A stretch of 64,000 bases of DNA from Acidobacteriaceae bacterium (lineage in GTDB: Bacteria > Acidobacteriota > Terriglobia > Bryobacterales > Bryobacteraceae), in assembly GCA_019244055.1 (NCBI GenBank), contig JAFATG010000268.1, positions 62,001-126,000 of the forward strand. Direction: 5' to 3'. Below the pieces are notes generated by a model. That model saw only the letters and a list, made by a program, of their open reading frames with translations. It was not told the DNA's origin and searched no databases. The position numbers and the translations under genes were made by a program. Shown one piece after another: positions 35,767 through 44,302 of this stretch; the first letter of the stretch is position 1; every line of letters begins with the position of its first letter.

Positions 35767-38700
35767 CAGCTCTGGATCAGGTTAATGCTTATCTACGCGG
35801 GCTCGAGCTCCGGCTTCGGCTGTTCGCGGCTTCGCGCGGCGCTGCCATTATCGCGGCGCTCGCTCTTGTTCTAACCATTGTTCTTGTTTGGATCGGCAAT
35901 CGGTATGAGTTTGCTGCTCATATCATTTCCCCTCTGCGCATCCTGCTCTTTTCCGCTATTGCTTTCGCGGTCTCGTTCGCCCTCGCCGCGCCCTTGCTGA
36001 AATTGAATCGCGGGCGCGTCACCCGTCTGGCCGAGCAGCGCATTCCGCAGTTCCAGGAAGGGCTGCTGACTGCGTCCGAACGCTCCGATAGCTCCAATCC
36101 TTTTACCGAGCTCGTCGCCGAGGATGCGCTCACTATTGCGCGCCAGCATCCTCCGGAGAAACTCGCGCCCCACCGCGCCTTGTTCGCCTGGATCGGGTCC
36201 GGCGTGGTCGCGGCCGCCATTCTGATTTGGCTGATTGCCGCCGGTCCCGGCTATTGGGGGTACGGCGCCGGCTTGCTGTGGACCGGTACTGGCAGCCCGG
36301 ACAAACGGCCCTTATACGACGTCAAGGTGCAGCCCGGAAACGCCACCATCCGCCGCAAATCGGATCAGATGATCACCGCTCGCCTGCTTGGATTCTCCGC
36401 TCGCAATGTCACCCTGCACGCGAGATATGAAGGCACAACTAAATGGGAAACCACGCCGATGCAGCCTGCCGCTCAAGGTTACCGTTTCCTTTTTGCCGGG
36501 CTTTCCGATGCAGTCGAATACTACGTCCAAGCCGACGCCGCCGTTTCCCGTAATTTCAAAATTTCGGTGAAAGATTTGCCAGCTGTGCGTCGAGTCAAGG
36601 CCACCATTCATTTTCCATCCCAGCTTCATCTCCAGGATGTCGCGCAAGATCCTGGAGGAGATATTCGTGCCGTAATCGGCAGTAAAGCGGATGTTGCAGT
36701 ACTCACTGACCGTCCGCTTGCCCGCGGCGTTCTGGTTCTCGAAGATGGATCGAAAGTGGAGCTCAAACACGCGGAAGGAAACTGGCTCACAGCAACGCTT
36801 CCCATCAATAAACAGAGCTCCTACCACGTCGCCGCTATCGACGGAGCAGATGCTATTCGCATCAGTGACGACTGGTTTATCGAAGCCAAAAAGGACGAGC
36901 CACCCTCGATTCGCATCGCGCGACCTGGACGCGACCCGCACGTCAGCCCCATCGAAGAGGTACCCGTTTCGGTGGAAGCGGCCGACGATTTCGGCGTCGA
37001 AGCGCTCGACCTGCATTACTCAATCAATGGGGGAACTGAACAAACGGTGCCGCTACTCAGGAATAGGGGTGCCAAAGATGCTCGAGGCACAACTACCCTC
37101 TATTTGGAGAAGTACAAGCTACAACCAGGCGATCTCATCAGCCTTTATGCCACCGCGCGAGATGCCAACACCACCTCTCGCAGTGACATCCTATTCGCGC
37201 AAACCGAACCGTTTGACCTTAAGTTCAGCCAATCCCAGGCGAGCGGAATGGGGATGGGGATGGGAATGGGCGACCAGGACAACATCTCAGAGCGTCAAAA
37301 GCAGGTGATCGCCGCCACCTTTAACGAGCTTAAGGATCCTGCGAAGGCTCGTGCGGCCCTGCAAGAGGACGCGCGCTTCCTGTCCGATCTGGAGAGTAAG
37401 ATCGGAGATCAGGCAAAGACTCTCGCCGAGCGCATGGGCAATCGCGAGCTGACCGGCACTAGCGCGGAATTCGAAAACTTTTCGAAGATCATGACGCAAG
37501 CCTCCCAACAGACGGGGGAGGCGATCTCCGAACTGAAATCGGCGAAATGGCGCGACGCGCTTCCTCCTGAACAAAAGGTTTTGCAATCGCTCTTGCGAGC
37601 CGAAGCGATGTTCCGCGATATTCAGGTTGCGTTCGGCTCCAACGCAGGCGGGATGGGCGGCAGTGGCGCGCAGCGTGATCTCGCGCGTATGTTCGATCTC
37701 GAGCTGGATACCTCGAAGAATCAGTACGAGACCCAGCAATCGGCATCTCAAGCGGCCAGCGAACAGCAGAAGGCCGTGGACGAAGCCTTCGAGCGCCTGC
37801 AAATGCTCGCGCGTCGTCAGCAGGAGCTCGCTGCGCAAAACAACCAAGAGAAGCCGTTCGAGCAGCGCTGGCAGGAAGAACAATTGCGTCGTGAAGCCGA
37901 GCAGCTTCGTCAGCAGATGGAACAACTCGCCCAAAACTCGCAAAGTCAGGGGCAGTCGTCGAACTCGCAATCAGGTCAGCAGAGTGCCTCATCCGCTGGG
38001 CGTAACCAGTCTCGCGCCGGAAACGGCGGGCGTTCCATGCAGCAGAACCAGGAACTCGCCCGCGCCATGCAGCAGACCACAGATGCTCTGCGCCGCGCGG
38101 AGGACGAGATGCGCAAGGCTGTCAGCGAGCACGACGCAGCCGCTCAACAGCGGGCCGCCGCGCAGCTTGCCGCTGCCGAGGATTCGCTGAACCGCGCTCT
38201 CCATCAGCGCGCGGGCAGTTCCGTCGGAGACATGGCTCAACGCGCGCAGCAGTTGGCGGAAGCGCAACGGAATCTGGCAAACCGTATGAAGCAACTGTAC
38301 GGGCAGTCCGGCTCGAGCGGGGATGCTTCTTCTGAAAGCGAGATGCCGGCTATGAATGATCCGGAGAATCCCGGCTACGGCTCGATGTACCGCCGTCGCT
38401 ATTGGCAGCAGCTCTCCGAGCCAAAGCGCCCGGCCACCGAACAGGAAAAAGCCTTGGCCGGGGAAAATGAGAAGCTCTCGGATCAGGTTGAGCGGCTCCA
38501 GCGCGACATGCAACAGGAAGAGCAGAGCCTGGCCGCTACCCAGCCGGATGCTGCCTCAAAATTGCGCAGCGCGCTTTCCAACGCGGAGCAGGAAGAGCTC
38601 GCTCTCCGCCTGCGCAAGAACTCGGAATGGATGCGCGACGGCTTCGGCGACCGCAACTTGGAGATGGAGGATGGCATCACGAAGGGTATAGAGCAGCTCA

Positions 38701-39266
38701 GCCGCGAGTTGCGGGACGCCGAGCAAGCCGCGAGCTCGTCCGGCCGAAACCAGAGCGGCGCAGATCGGGAAGCCGAGCAGGCTCTTTCCCAAATTCGCGC
38801 CATGCGCGACATGCTGCAGCAAGCTGAGGAAAATCAGCAGGGCGGCCCGACAGGCGCGAGTAACGGCCAAGACACGCAGCAGGCGCAAAGCGGGCAGTAC
38901 AGCCCGTATGGTGGCATTGGTCAACCCGGGATCAATCAGCGCGGCATTGAACGTCGCGGTCTGCAAGATGCCATCGCGCAACTGTACGCCTATCGCCGTC
39001 GCATCGATCCGAACGATCGAACGCTTGGTAACTATATAGATGGCACGCTCGGCTACTTGCGCGATCTGAACGCGAATCCGGACGTGCTCGATGCCACGGT
39101 CAGTCACGATGCCGTCGCCAGCCTAGAGCGCTTGGAAGTGGAACTGAGCCGGCGCGCCGGCCAGCCATCTGCGCTTGCTGCTAGAACCACCTCGCCTGAA
39201 GCCGCTCCGGAGAAGTACCGCCAAGCCGTCGCCGAATACTTTAAGAAGCTCAGCCAGCCGAAGTAG
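35763..39266 (+). CDS. DUF4175-like membrane/coiled-coil giant protein
   Basis: 1167 residues from ATG 35763; the frame continues upstream to 35673, but that part overlaps the BatA-like gene. Two N-terminal helices (~25-45, ~57-77) with RVTRLAEQRIPQFQEGLLTASERSD, then a helix at ~145-165. Beta-rich domains reach ~500, followed by a GMGMGMGMG spacer and a long Gln/Glu/Arg/Ala-rich coiled coil (~515-1080; EQLRREAEQLRQQMEQLAQ). The C-terminus is structured (ERRGLQDAIAQLYAYRRRIDPNDRT). DUF4175 proteins often close MoxR operons of this type. It may span the envelope as a scaffold. Last gene of the operon. Confidence 0.82.
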   Translation: MTALDQVNAYLRGLELRLRLFAASRGAAIIAALALVLTIVLVWIGNRYEFAAHIISPLRILLFSAIAFAVSFALAAPLLKLNRGRVTRLAEQRIPQFQEGLLTASERSDSSNPFTELVAEDALTIARQHPPEKLAPHRALFAWIGSGVVAAAILIWLIAAGPGYWGYGAGLLWTGTGSPDKRPLYDVKVQPGNATIRRKSDQMITARLLGFSARNVTLHARYEGTTKWETTPMQPAAQGYRFLFAGLSDAVEYYVQADAAVSRNFKISVKDLPAVRRVKATIHFPSQLHLQDVAQDPGGDIRAVIGSKADVAVLTDRPLARGVLVLEDGSKVELKHAEGNWLTATLPINKQSSYHVAAIDGADAIRISDDWFIEAKKDEPPSIRIARPGRDPHVSPIEEVPVSVEAADDFGVEALDLHYSINGGTEQTVPLLRNRGAKDARGTTTLYLEKYKLQPGDLISLYATARDANTTSRSDILFAQTEPFDLKFSQSQASGMGMGMGMGDQDNISERQKQVIAATFNELKDPAKARAALQEDARFLSDLESKIGDQAKTLAERMGNRELTGTSAEFENFSKIMTQASQQTGEAISELKSAKWRDALPPEQKVLQSLLRAEAMFRDIQVAFGSNAGGMGGSGAQRDLARMFDLELDTSKNQYETQQSASQAASEQQKAVDEAFERLQMLARRQQELAAQNNQEKPFEQRWQEEQLRREAEQLRQQMEQLAQNSQSQGQSSNSQSGQQSASSAGRNQSRAGNGGRSMQQNQELARAMQQTTDALRRAEDEMRKAVSEHDAAAQQRAAAQLAAAEDSLNRALHQRAGSSVGDMAQRAQQLAEAQRNLANRMKQLYGQSGSSGDASSESEMPAMNDPENPGYGSMYRRRYWQQLSEPKRPATEQEKALAGENEKLSDQVERLQRDMQQEEQSLAATQPDAASKLRSALSNAEQEELALRLRKNSEWMRDGFGDRNLEMEDGITKGIEQLSRELRDAEQAASSSGRNQSGADREAEQALSQIRAMRDMLQQAEENQQGGPTGASNGQDTQQAQSGQYSPYGGIGQPGINQRGIERRGLQDAIAQLYAYRRRIDPNDRTLGNYIDGTLGYLRDLNANPDVLDATVSHDAVASLERLEVELSRRAGQPSALAARTTSPEAAPEKYRQAVAEYFKKLSQPK

Positions 39267-39280
39267 ACTCGAACACACGC

Positions 39281-40297
39281 TTATCGCTTGTAACCGGTTT
39301 GCTTCATGTACTGCGCGAGGGCTTCATACTGGTCCGTTGCAATAAAGTTCACTCCTGCGTCAAGGGCCGCTTTCCAGCGAATCTGCACAGCTTTGAGCGA
39401 TCCGAAATTGTAATCGCTTCCCCAGCCTCTCTCGTCCGCCTGCTGGAATCCGTCGAGCGTGTAAAAGCGTATCCAGAACCCGAGCTGGTGCGCGTGCTTC
39501 ACCACGGCCTTCAGCCTCTCGTCTTTTGCCGTTGTCCACTCGCCGGCATTAATTTCGCCGCCTTCCTCCACCACATACCAGGAATTGTTCCACCAGCGGC
39601 GATAGTTCGTCGGCCGCTCGCTCAAAAGCTTTTCGGGAGGCAGCGTGGCCAAAAGATGACGTCGCTGCTCATCGTTCTCCGCGCTTAATGTAGCGGTATG
39701 AGCGGACCCGAACAGGCGTAGCTGCGCCCCGATCGGTTGCTCCTTGAAAAACAATTCTTCCTGTGCATCCGAATCTTCCGTTATGACCAGCAACGGCCTT
39801 CGCTCAATCGGGCTCAAGTCACGCGGATCGCTATTTTTCTTCGCAGTGCTGATCCACGATTCATGCTTGCCCAGCAGGTTCCAGACCGTGTGCAGAACCG
39901 GCGGCTGCTCGTCCTTGAAGTCGAAATGCAGAATGATTAGCGGCCATTTGTCCGGATGATTCTCTCGTAGTGCTTGCTCGATAATCGACTTGACGCGTTC
40001 AAAAAAGTAGTGCTCCAGCGGCGGTTCATTCCCGGTTGGATGAGGCGTATGACTGACCACCACGCGGCCGCGTCCGTTCGCCGGGTCGACATACCACGCT
40101 AAATCCTGCTCAATCGACACAGGGAATCCAGTGGACAGCGCGCGGTTGATACGGTCCGTCCACTTGCCGTCGTAGGGATAACAGTTGTGGCCATCGAGGA
40201 TAGGCCGGTTCTGGTTCAAGAAGTCGAGTCCCTGCGCGAATGCGCCGCTCACGCAAATAAATACTGCGGCATACGTGCAAATCGCCCTTATCACCAT
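39281..40297 (-). CDS. Exported PLC-like phosphodiesterase / TIM-barrel protein
   Basis: 338 residues with a signal peptide (ICTYAAVFICVSGAFA). The sequence has NRPILDGHNCYPYDGKW, SIEQDLAWYVDP, VVSHTP and a final VNFIATDQYEALA, the pattern of GDPD/PI-PLC-like barrels with an early His and a Glu/Asp pair. The putative phosphodiester substrate is unknown. It converges on the large DUF4175-like gene, 14 bases away, and is divergent from lacI with 34 bases between starts, so the latter pair may share control. Confidence 0.75.
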   Translation of the reverse strand: MVIRAICTYAAVFICVSGAFAQGLDFLNQNRPILDGHNCYPYDGKWTDRINRALSTGFPVSIEQDLAWYVDPANGRGRVVVSHTPHPTGNEPPLEHYFFERVKSIIEQALRENHPDKWPLIILHFDFKDEQPPVLHTVWNLLGKHESWISTAKKNSDPRDLSPIERRPLLVITEDSDAQEELFFKEQPIGAQLRLFGSAHTATLSAENDEQRRHLLATLPPEKLLSERPTNYRRWWNNSWYVVEEGGEINAGEWTTAKDERLKAVVKHAHQLGFWIRFYTLDGFQQADERGWGSDYNFGSLKAVQIRWKAALDAGVNFIATDQYEALAQYMKQTGYKR

Positions 40298-40331
40298 GAG
40301 ACAGTTATTCTAGCCTTCAGGTCTGCGCCGC

Positions 40332-41393
40332 ATGGCCGTTTCCATTAAGGACATCGCCCGTCTCGCCGGTGTTTCGCATTCCACCGTATCGCGAGCGCTC
40401 CGCGGAAGTCCCCTCATTCCCGCCGATACCGCGTTACGCATTCAGCGAATCGCTAGTGAAACCGGCTACACGGCGAGCGCAATCGCAAGAAGCCTCGTCA
40501 CTAGAAAAACGCACGTCATTGGAATCGTCGTCACCACCATCGCGGATCCGTTCAACGGCGAAGTGGTGGCGGGAATCGAAGAGACCGCGAACCAGCACGG
40601 CTATTCCGTTATTCTTGCGAACTCGCAAGCGGAATCTGAGCGAGAGCTCACCGTCGCCCGCTTGTTTCAGGAACAGCGCGTAGATGGAATCATCGTCGCT
40701 TCCTCCCGCGTAGGCGCCCTCTATCAGCCATTGCTCGTCGAAATCGATATACCTCTGGTTCTTCTGAACAATCAGCACCCGAGTAAATTCATTCACTCTG
40801 TTTCCATCGACAACTATGTCGGCGCTCTCGAGGCAACGCGCCATCTGCTCGCGCTTGGCCACCGTCGAATCGCCTATGTTGGTGACAACTTCGGTCTGGA
40901 CTCCGATATCGAGCGCTTTCGCGGATTCAGGAAAGCGATGTCCAGCGCAGGCTTGAGCTTTTCACCGGAGTCGATCGTCAGGGGCGATGGTAAGCCTGAG
41001 CGCGCCGCGAAAGAATCCCGTGCGCTCTTCGCTCTCAAGAGCCGCCCCACAGCGATCTTCTGCTATAACGACATGTCCGCGCTCGGAGTGATGAAGGAAG
41101 CCGCGCGACATGGTCTTCGAGTACCGGAACATTTGTCCGTCGCCGGTTTTGACGATCTCTTCTTTGCTGAGCTGCTCTCGCCGGCACTCACCACAGTGCG
41201 TCAGCCGAAGCGGGAATTAGGCCGCCGTGCGATGCAGCTTCTACTTGATGTTTTGGCCGGAAATCCAATCAAACCAACGATTAGGGTGAAAGGTGAGTTG
41301 ATCGTCCGCGATTCGACCGCGCCACCTACCAGGCGATCTGGTCCGGGAAAAACTCGCTCACTAAGTCCTCGTAATACGGCCGGATCTCTTTGA
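40332..41393 (+). CDS. LacI-family transcriptional regulator
   Basis: 353 residues. Helix-turn-helix and hinge: [52 protein letters not shown]; the periplasmic-binding-like effector domain begins at [13 protein letters not shown] and ends near IVRDSTAPP. The last ~20 residues are outside the family and run 68 bases into the convergent inositol oxygenase gene. The neighbouring oxygenase makes inositol-related ligand sensing a reasonable guess only. Confidence 0.92.
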   Translation: MAVSIKDIARLAGVSHSTVSRALRGSPLIPADTALRIQRIASETGYTASAIARSLVTRKTHVIGIVVTTIADPFNGEVVAGIEETANQHGYSVILANSQAESERELTVARLFQEQRVDGIIVASSRVGALYQPLLVEIDIPLVLLNNQHPSKFIHSVSIDNYVGALEATRHLLALGHRRIAYVGDNFGLDSDIERFRGFRKAMSSAGLSFSPESIVRGDGKPERAAKESRALFALKSRPTAIFCYNDMSALGVMKEAARHGLRVPEHLSVAGFDDLFFAELLSPALTTVRQPKRELGRRAMQLLLDVLAGNPIKPTIRVKGELIVRDSTAPPTRRSGPGKTRSLSPRNTAGSL

Positions 41394-42180
41394 TGTTTGG
41401 CCGCTCCAGACCCTTCGAATACAAATCGTACGGGTTAAACTTCCGGACCCATTCGAACATTTTCTGATCGTGATCGTTCATCAGGTGCTGGTACGCTCCA
41501 TGCTTGTGCGCCGGATAGAACGAATGATAACGGAGCATGTATTGCGCAGGCTCGGGCAGGTACTTTCGGGTGACCGTATAAATGTATTCGTCGTGGCCCC
41601 AAGATAGGTGCACGTTATCGAGCCCGCAGTTTGGCTCATAGATACCGTACTTGGTCTGATACTCAGGAACTTTGCTGTCGGGGTTGGCCGCAAAAAACTC
41701 CGGGAACACAATCTGATCCGAATAGGCGCAGCCAACCGGGAACGTATCCCCGACCACGGCCCATTGCGGCTCTCCATAGAGGCACAGAACTTTGCCCAAA
41801 TCATGGACGAAACCGGTCAGCACCATCCAGCGTGGATGTCCTTCTTTGCGGATGGCTTCTGACGTCTGGAGCAGATGCTCAATCTGTGTCACATCGGTAT
41901 CGGGATCGCTATCGTCCACCAGAGTGTTCAAGTACTCCGCCATGTCCCAGATGCTGCGGGGCTGGCGTGTGAGACCGCCGTACTGCGCTTTCTTCTCCTT
42001 CACGAACTCTAGCGTCTGGTACGCATGGTTCTGCCGGTAGAACTCGGTCACAGTCGGATTCGCGTCTGCTTTGTAGTTCCGGAACTCCTCTTCCGACTTC
42101 CCCTGTTTGTACCGCGTGGCGACAAAATCGTCCCACTCCTCGAGTTCTTTCAGCGGTTCGTGACTCACAATTGCGCTCAT
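41326..42180 (-). CDS. Inositol oxygenase (MIOX family)
   Basis: 284 residues from ATG 42180. MIOX is a diiron enzyme opening myo-inositol to D-glucuronate. Motifs: [35 protein letters not shown], the HD pair in [42 protein letters not shown] and [22 protein letters not shown]. All the expected iron-ligand His/Asp positions are visible. The end FFPDQIAW is the family C-terminus, so the 68-base overlap with lacI is real on this side. An upstream-extended start (42231) is not supported. Confidence 0.92.
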   Translation of the reverse strand: MSAIVSHEPLKELEEWDDFVATRYKQGKSEEEFRNYKADANPTVTEFYRQNHAYQTLEFVKEKKAQYGGLTRQPRSIWDMAEYLNTLVDDSDPDTDVTQIEHLLQTSEAIRKEGHPRWMVLTGFVHDLGKVLCLYGEPQWAVVGDTFPVGCAYSDQIVFPEFFAANPDSKVPEYQTKYGIYEPNCGLDNVHLSWGHDEYIYTVTRKYLPEPAQYMLRYHSFYPAHKHGAYQHLMNDHDQKMFEWVRKFNPYDLYSKGLERPNIKEIRPYYEDLVSEFFPDQIAW

Positions 42181-42277
42181 GGCAACAGTTCCTCTCCAGC
42201 CATTATGCACACGTGTGCACGCCCACTGCAACCGGCGCTGTAGCGACAGTCCGCGCCCGCTTCGCCATTCTGAGCGA

Positions 42278-42559
42278 GTGGAATTAATTTTCGAGATTCG
42301 AGACGCGGAGGAGGGCGGCTATTTCGCTCGCGCACTTGGCCACGCCATCTTTACGCAGGCAGAAACCTGGGAGGAACTTCGCAGCAACGTCCTTGAGGCA
42401 ACCACGCTGCATTTCGAAAACGCCTCGATACATCCGCGGCTCGTGCAACTACATTACGTAAAAGACGAATTGATTCCAGTCGAAGCTGCAGGAAGCTGCC
42501 GCACGGCGTATCTGCGGATCGCCTGGCTCGTGGGCTGGAACACCTCGGCTACCGTGTGA
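42278..42559 (+). CDS. hicB: HicB-like antitoxin with lost stop codon
   Basis: 93 residues as sequenced from GTG 42278. The HicB-like core is [38 protein letters not shown], ending DELIPVEAA. The family ends there: bases 42490-42493 read AGGA where an ATGA overlap would end HicB with TGA and start HicA with ATG. The T-to-G change makes HicB read on 22 residues into hicA in the wrong frame. The core itself is intact. Confidence 0.7.
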   Translation: MELIFEIRDAEEGGYFARALGHAIFTQAETWEELRSNVLEATTLHFENASIHPRLVQLHYVKDELIPVEAAGSCRTAYLRIAWLVGWNTSATV

Positions 42560-42695
42560 TCCGGCAAAAGGGCAGTCATGTCAGGCTGGTCCCTTGTCAT
42601 AATCCGCTGAAAAAACCGGTACGCTTCATGGCATCCTTTCTGAAGTTGCGGAGATGAGAGCAGCCAGCGTGGAGTCCATCGTTGAATTGCTTTAA
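42490..42695 (+). pseudogene. hicA: hicA-like toxin gene, start lost and frameshifted
   Basis: Translation from 42493 gives [32 protein letters not shown], a clear HicA dsRNA-binding-fold toxin with the active-site His. No ATG, GTG or TTG starts this frame; position 42490 is AGG where ATG is expected. At a six-A run (42610-42615) the frame is lost; adding one A restores GTLHGILSEVAEMRAASVESIVELL ending at 42695, the normal HicA C-terminus. Two independent lesions point to genuine inactivation of the toxin. Confidence 0.72.
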
Positions 42696-42778
42696 AGGCC
42701 GTTGCTGAGCCCGCGAGACAGAATTCCATCGCACATCGAGTACCATTACAGGTTCGGATCTAATATCGGATCTTATTG

Positions 42779-43231
42779 ATGATTCAGCTATCTGGTGTTT
42801 GGCAGGAGACCTGGACCAATTTCGAACACGTTGCCATCGCCTATTTGCTCACGGCCAGCATTGGGTGGGAGCGCGAACAGCAGGCCCATAGTGCCGGTGT
42901 GCGTACATTTCCGATCGTCGGCATGGCAAGTTGCGGATATCTCCTGCTATTGAGCAATCAGCCGGACCTTGCCGCTCAGTCGCGCCTCTTGCAGGGTCTG
43001 ATCACCGGAATTGGCTTTATCGGTGGCGGCGCAATTCTGAAGGAAGGCACCACTGTGAAAGGCACCGCGACAGCAGCCAGCGTCTGGAACGCGGGTGTAA
43101 TCGGCGCCGCGGTCGCTATGAATCACTTTGGAATTGCGATCACGCTTTCTCTTCTGAACCTGTTCACCTTGCGTGCCTTGTTGCCGCTCAAAAAATGGCT
43201 CGACCGTAAGGACCGCCCAGCTTCCAACTAG
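42779..43231 (+). CDS. MgtC/SapB-family membrane protein
   Basis: 150 residues with four predicted helices. SIGWEREQQAHSAGVRTFPIVG and LLQGLITGIGFIGGGAILKEGTTVKGTATAASVWNAGVIGAAVA are the MgtC hallmark. In pathogens MgtC inhibits the F1Fo ATP synthase under Mg limitation; function in environmental bacteria is unclear. ATG 42779 is preferred over the adjacent TTG. GGATCT occurs twice, 12 bases apart, just upstream. Confidence 0.9.
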   Translation: MIQLSGVWQETWTNFEHVAIAYLLTASIGWEREQQAHSAGVRTFPIVGMASCGYLLLLSNQPDLAAQSRLLQGLITGIGFIGGGAILKEGTTVKGTATAASVWNAGVIGAAVAMNHFGIAITLSLLNLFTLRALLPLKKWLDRKDRPASN

Positions 43232-43300
43232 CCGCCTGACCCGCCCGAGGACTGTACACGCTCGCGTCTATGATAAATTCGGCGCAGTGGAGGTAAAGCA

Positions 43301-44188
43301 ATGGCCCACTACTCCAGACGTGAGTTCCTGAAGACTGGATTCGCGGCAGGCGCTCTCGCCGGTGCCGGAACCCTGCCGGCGATAGCAGCGGAACACCAGA
43401 CCGCCACTGATTGGGTGACGCTCGGAAAATCCGACGTCAAAGTGACCCGTCTTGCCTTCGGCACTGGAACTATCAGCGGGGAAGTCCAGCGGGAACTGGG
43501 ACAAGACCAGTTCACTCGGCTCGTGCGCTATGCCTACGATCGCGGAATTCGTTTCTTTGAGACTGCCGAGTCCTATCAGGAAATGCACCAGATGCTCGGC
43601 GTGGCGCTGAAGGGTATTCCGCGCGATAGTTACCGGCTTATGTCTAAGGTGACCACGCGTGAAGGCACCGATCCCCAGGAGAAGATTGACGAGTTGCGCA
43701 AACTCGCGAATACCGAATACTTCGACATAATGCTGCTCCACTGGCAGCATGTAGCGTCCTGGCCTACCGACAGCGCGCGCTGGCAGGACGGAATTCTCGA
43801 AGCCCAATCGAAAAAGGCTGTCATCGCGCATGGTGCGTCGGTTCACGGGCTCCCCGCGCTGCGCCAAGTCCCGGACAACAAGTGGCTCCAAATCGCAATG
43901 ATCCGCATGAACCATAAGGGTGTCGCCATGGACGCCGAGGATTATGCCACGCATGGATTAGGCAACGTGAACGAGGTAGTCATGCACGTGAAACAGGCCC
44001 GGACAGACGGAATGGGCGTCATCAGTATGAAACTGGTCGGCGAGGGCAGGTTTACAAGCCGTGAGGATCGCAAAGCCGCGATGAGGTTCGCGTTCCGAAA
44101 CGCGGGTGTCCAGAGCGTGACGGTTGGCTATAAGAACACAGGGGAGATCGACGAGGCTATCGAAAACCTAAACTTGGCCCTCGCCTGA
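43301..44188 (+). CDS. Tat-exported aldo/keto reductase
   Basis: 295 residues with a clear twin-arginine leader (SRREFLKTGFAAGALAGAG). Barrel motifs: LGKSDVKVTRLAFGTGTI, FFETAESY with Glu replacing the usual Asp beside the catalytic Tyr, SKV with the Lys, and LLHWQH with the His. The family reduces carbonyls with NAD(P)H. With the 7906 gene this makes two exported reductases in the window. 99 bases of unassigned sequence separate it from the nuclease-peptidase gene. Confidence 0.87.
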   Translation: MAHYSRREFLKTGFAAGALAGAGTLPAIAAEHQTATDWVTLGKSDVKVTRLAFGTGTISGEVQRELGQDQFTRLVRYAYDRGIRFFETAESYQEMHQMLGVALKGIPRDSYRLMSKVTTREGTDPQEKIDELRKLANTEYFDIMLLHWQHVASWPTDSARWQDGILEAQSKKAVIAHGASVHGLPALRQVPDNKWLQIAMIRMNHKGVAMDAEDYATHGLGNVNEVVMHVKQARTDGMGVISMKLVGEGRFTSREDRKAAMRFAFRNAGVQSVTVGYKNTGEIDEAIENLNLALA

Positions 44189-44302
44189 TCAAGTCTGCGA
44201 GCCGACCGCTCCGGCCGCTTTGGCCATACTCTACCTCCGGCGCCCATGCTCGAGGATCACACTCTCGCAGTTCGTTAGACTAATCGCTTGACCCCAACCT
44301 CC

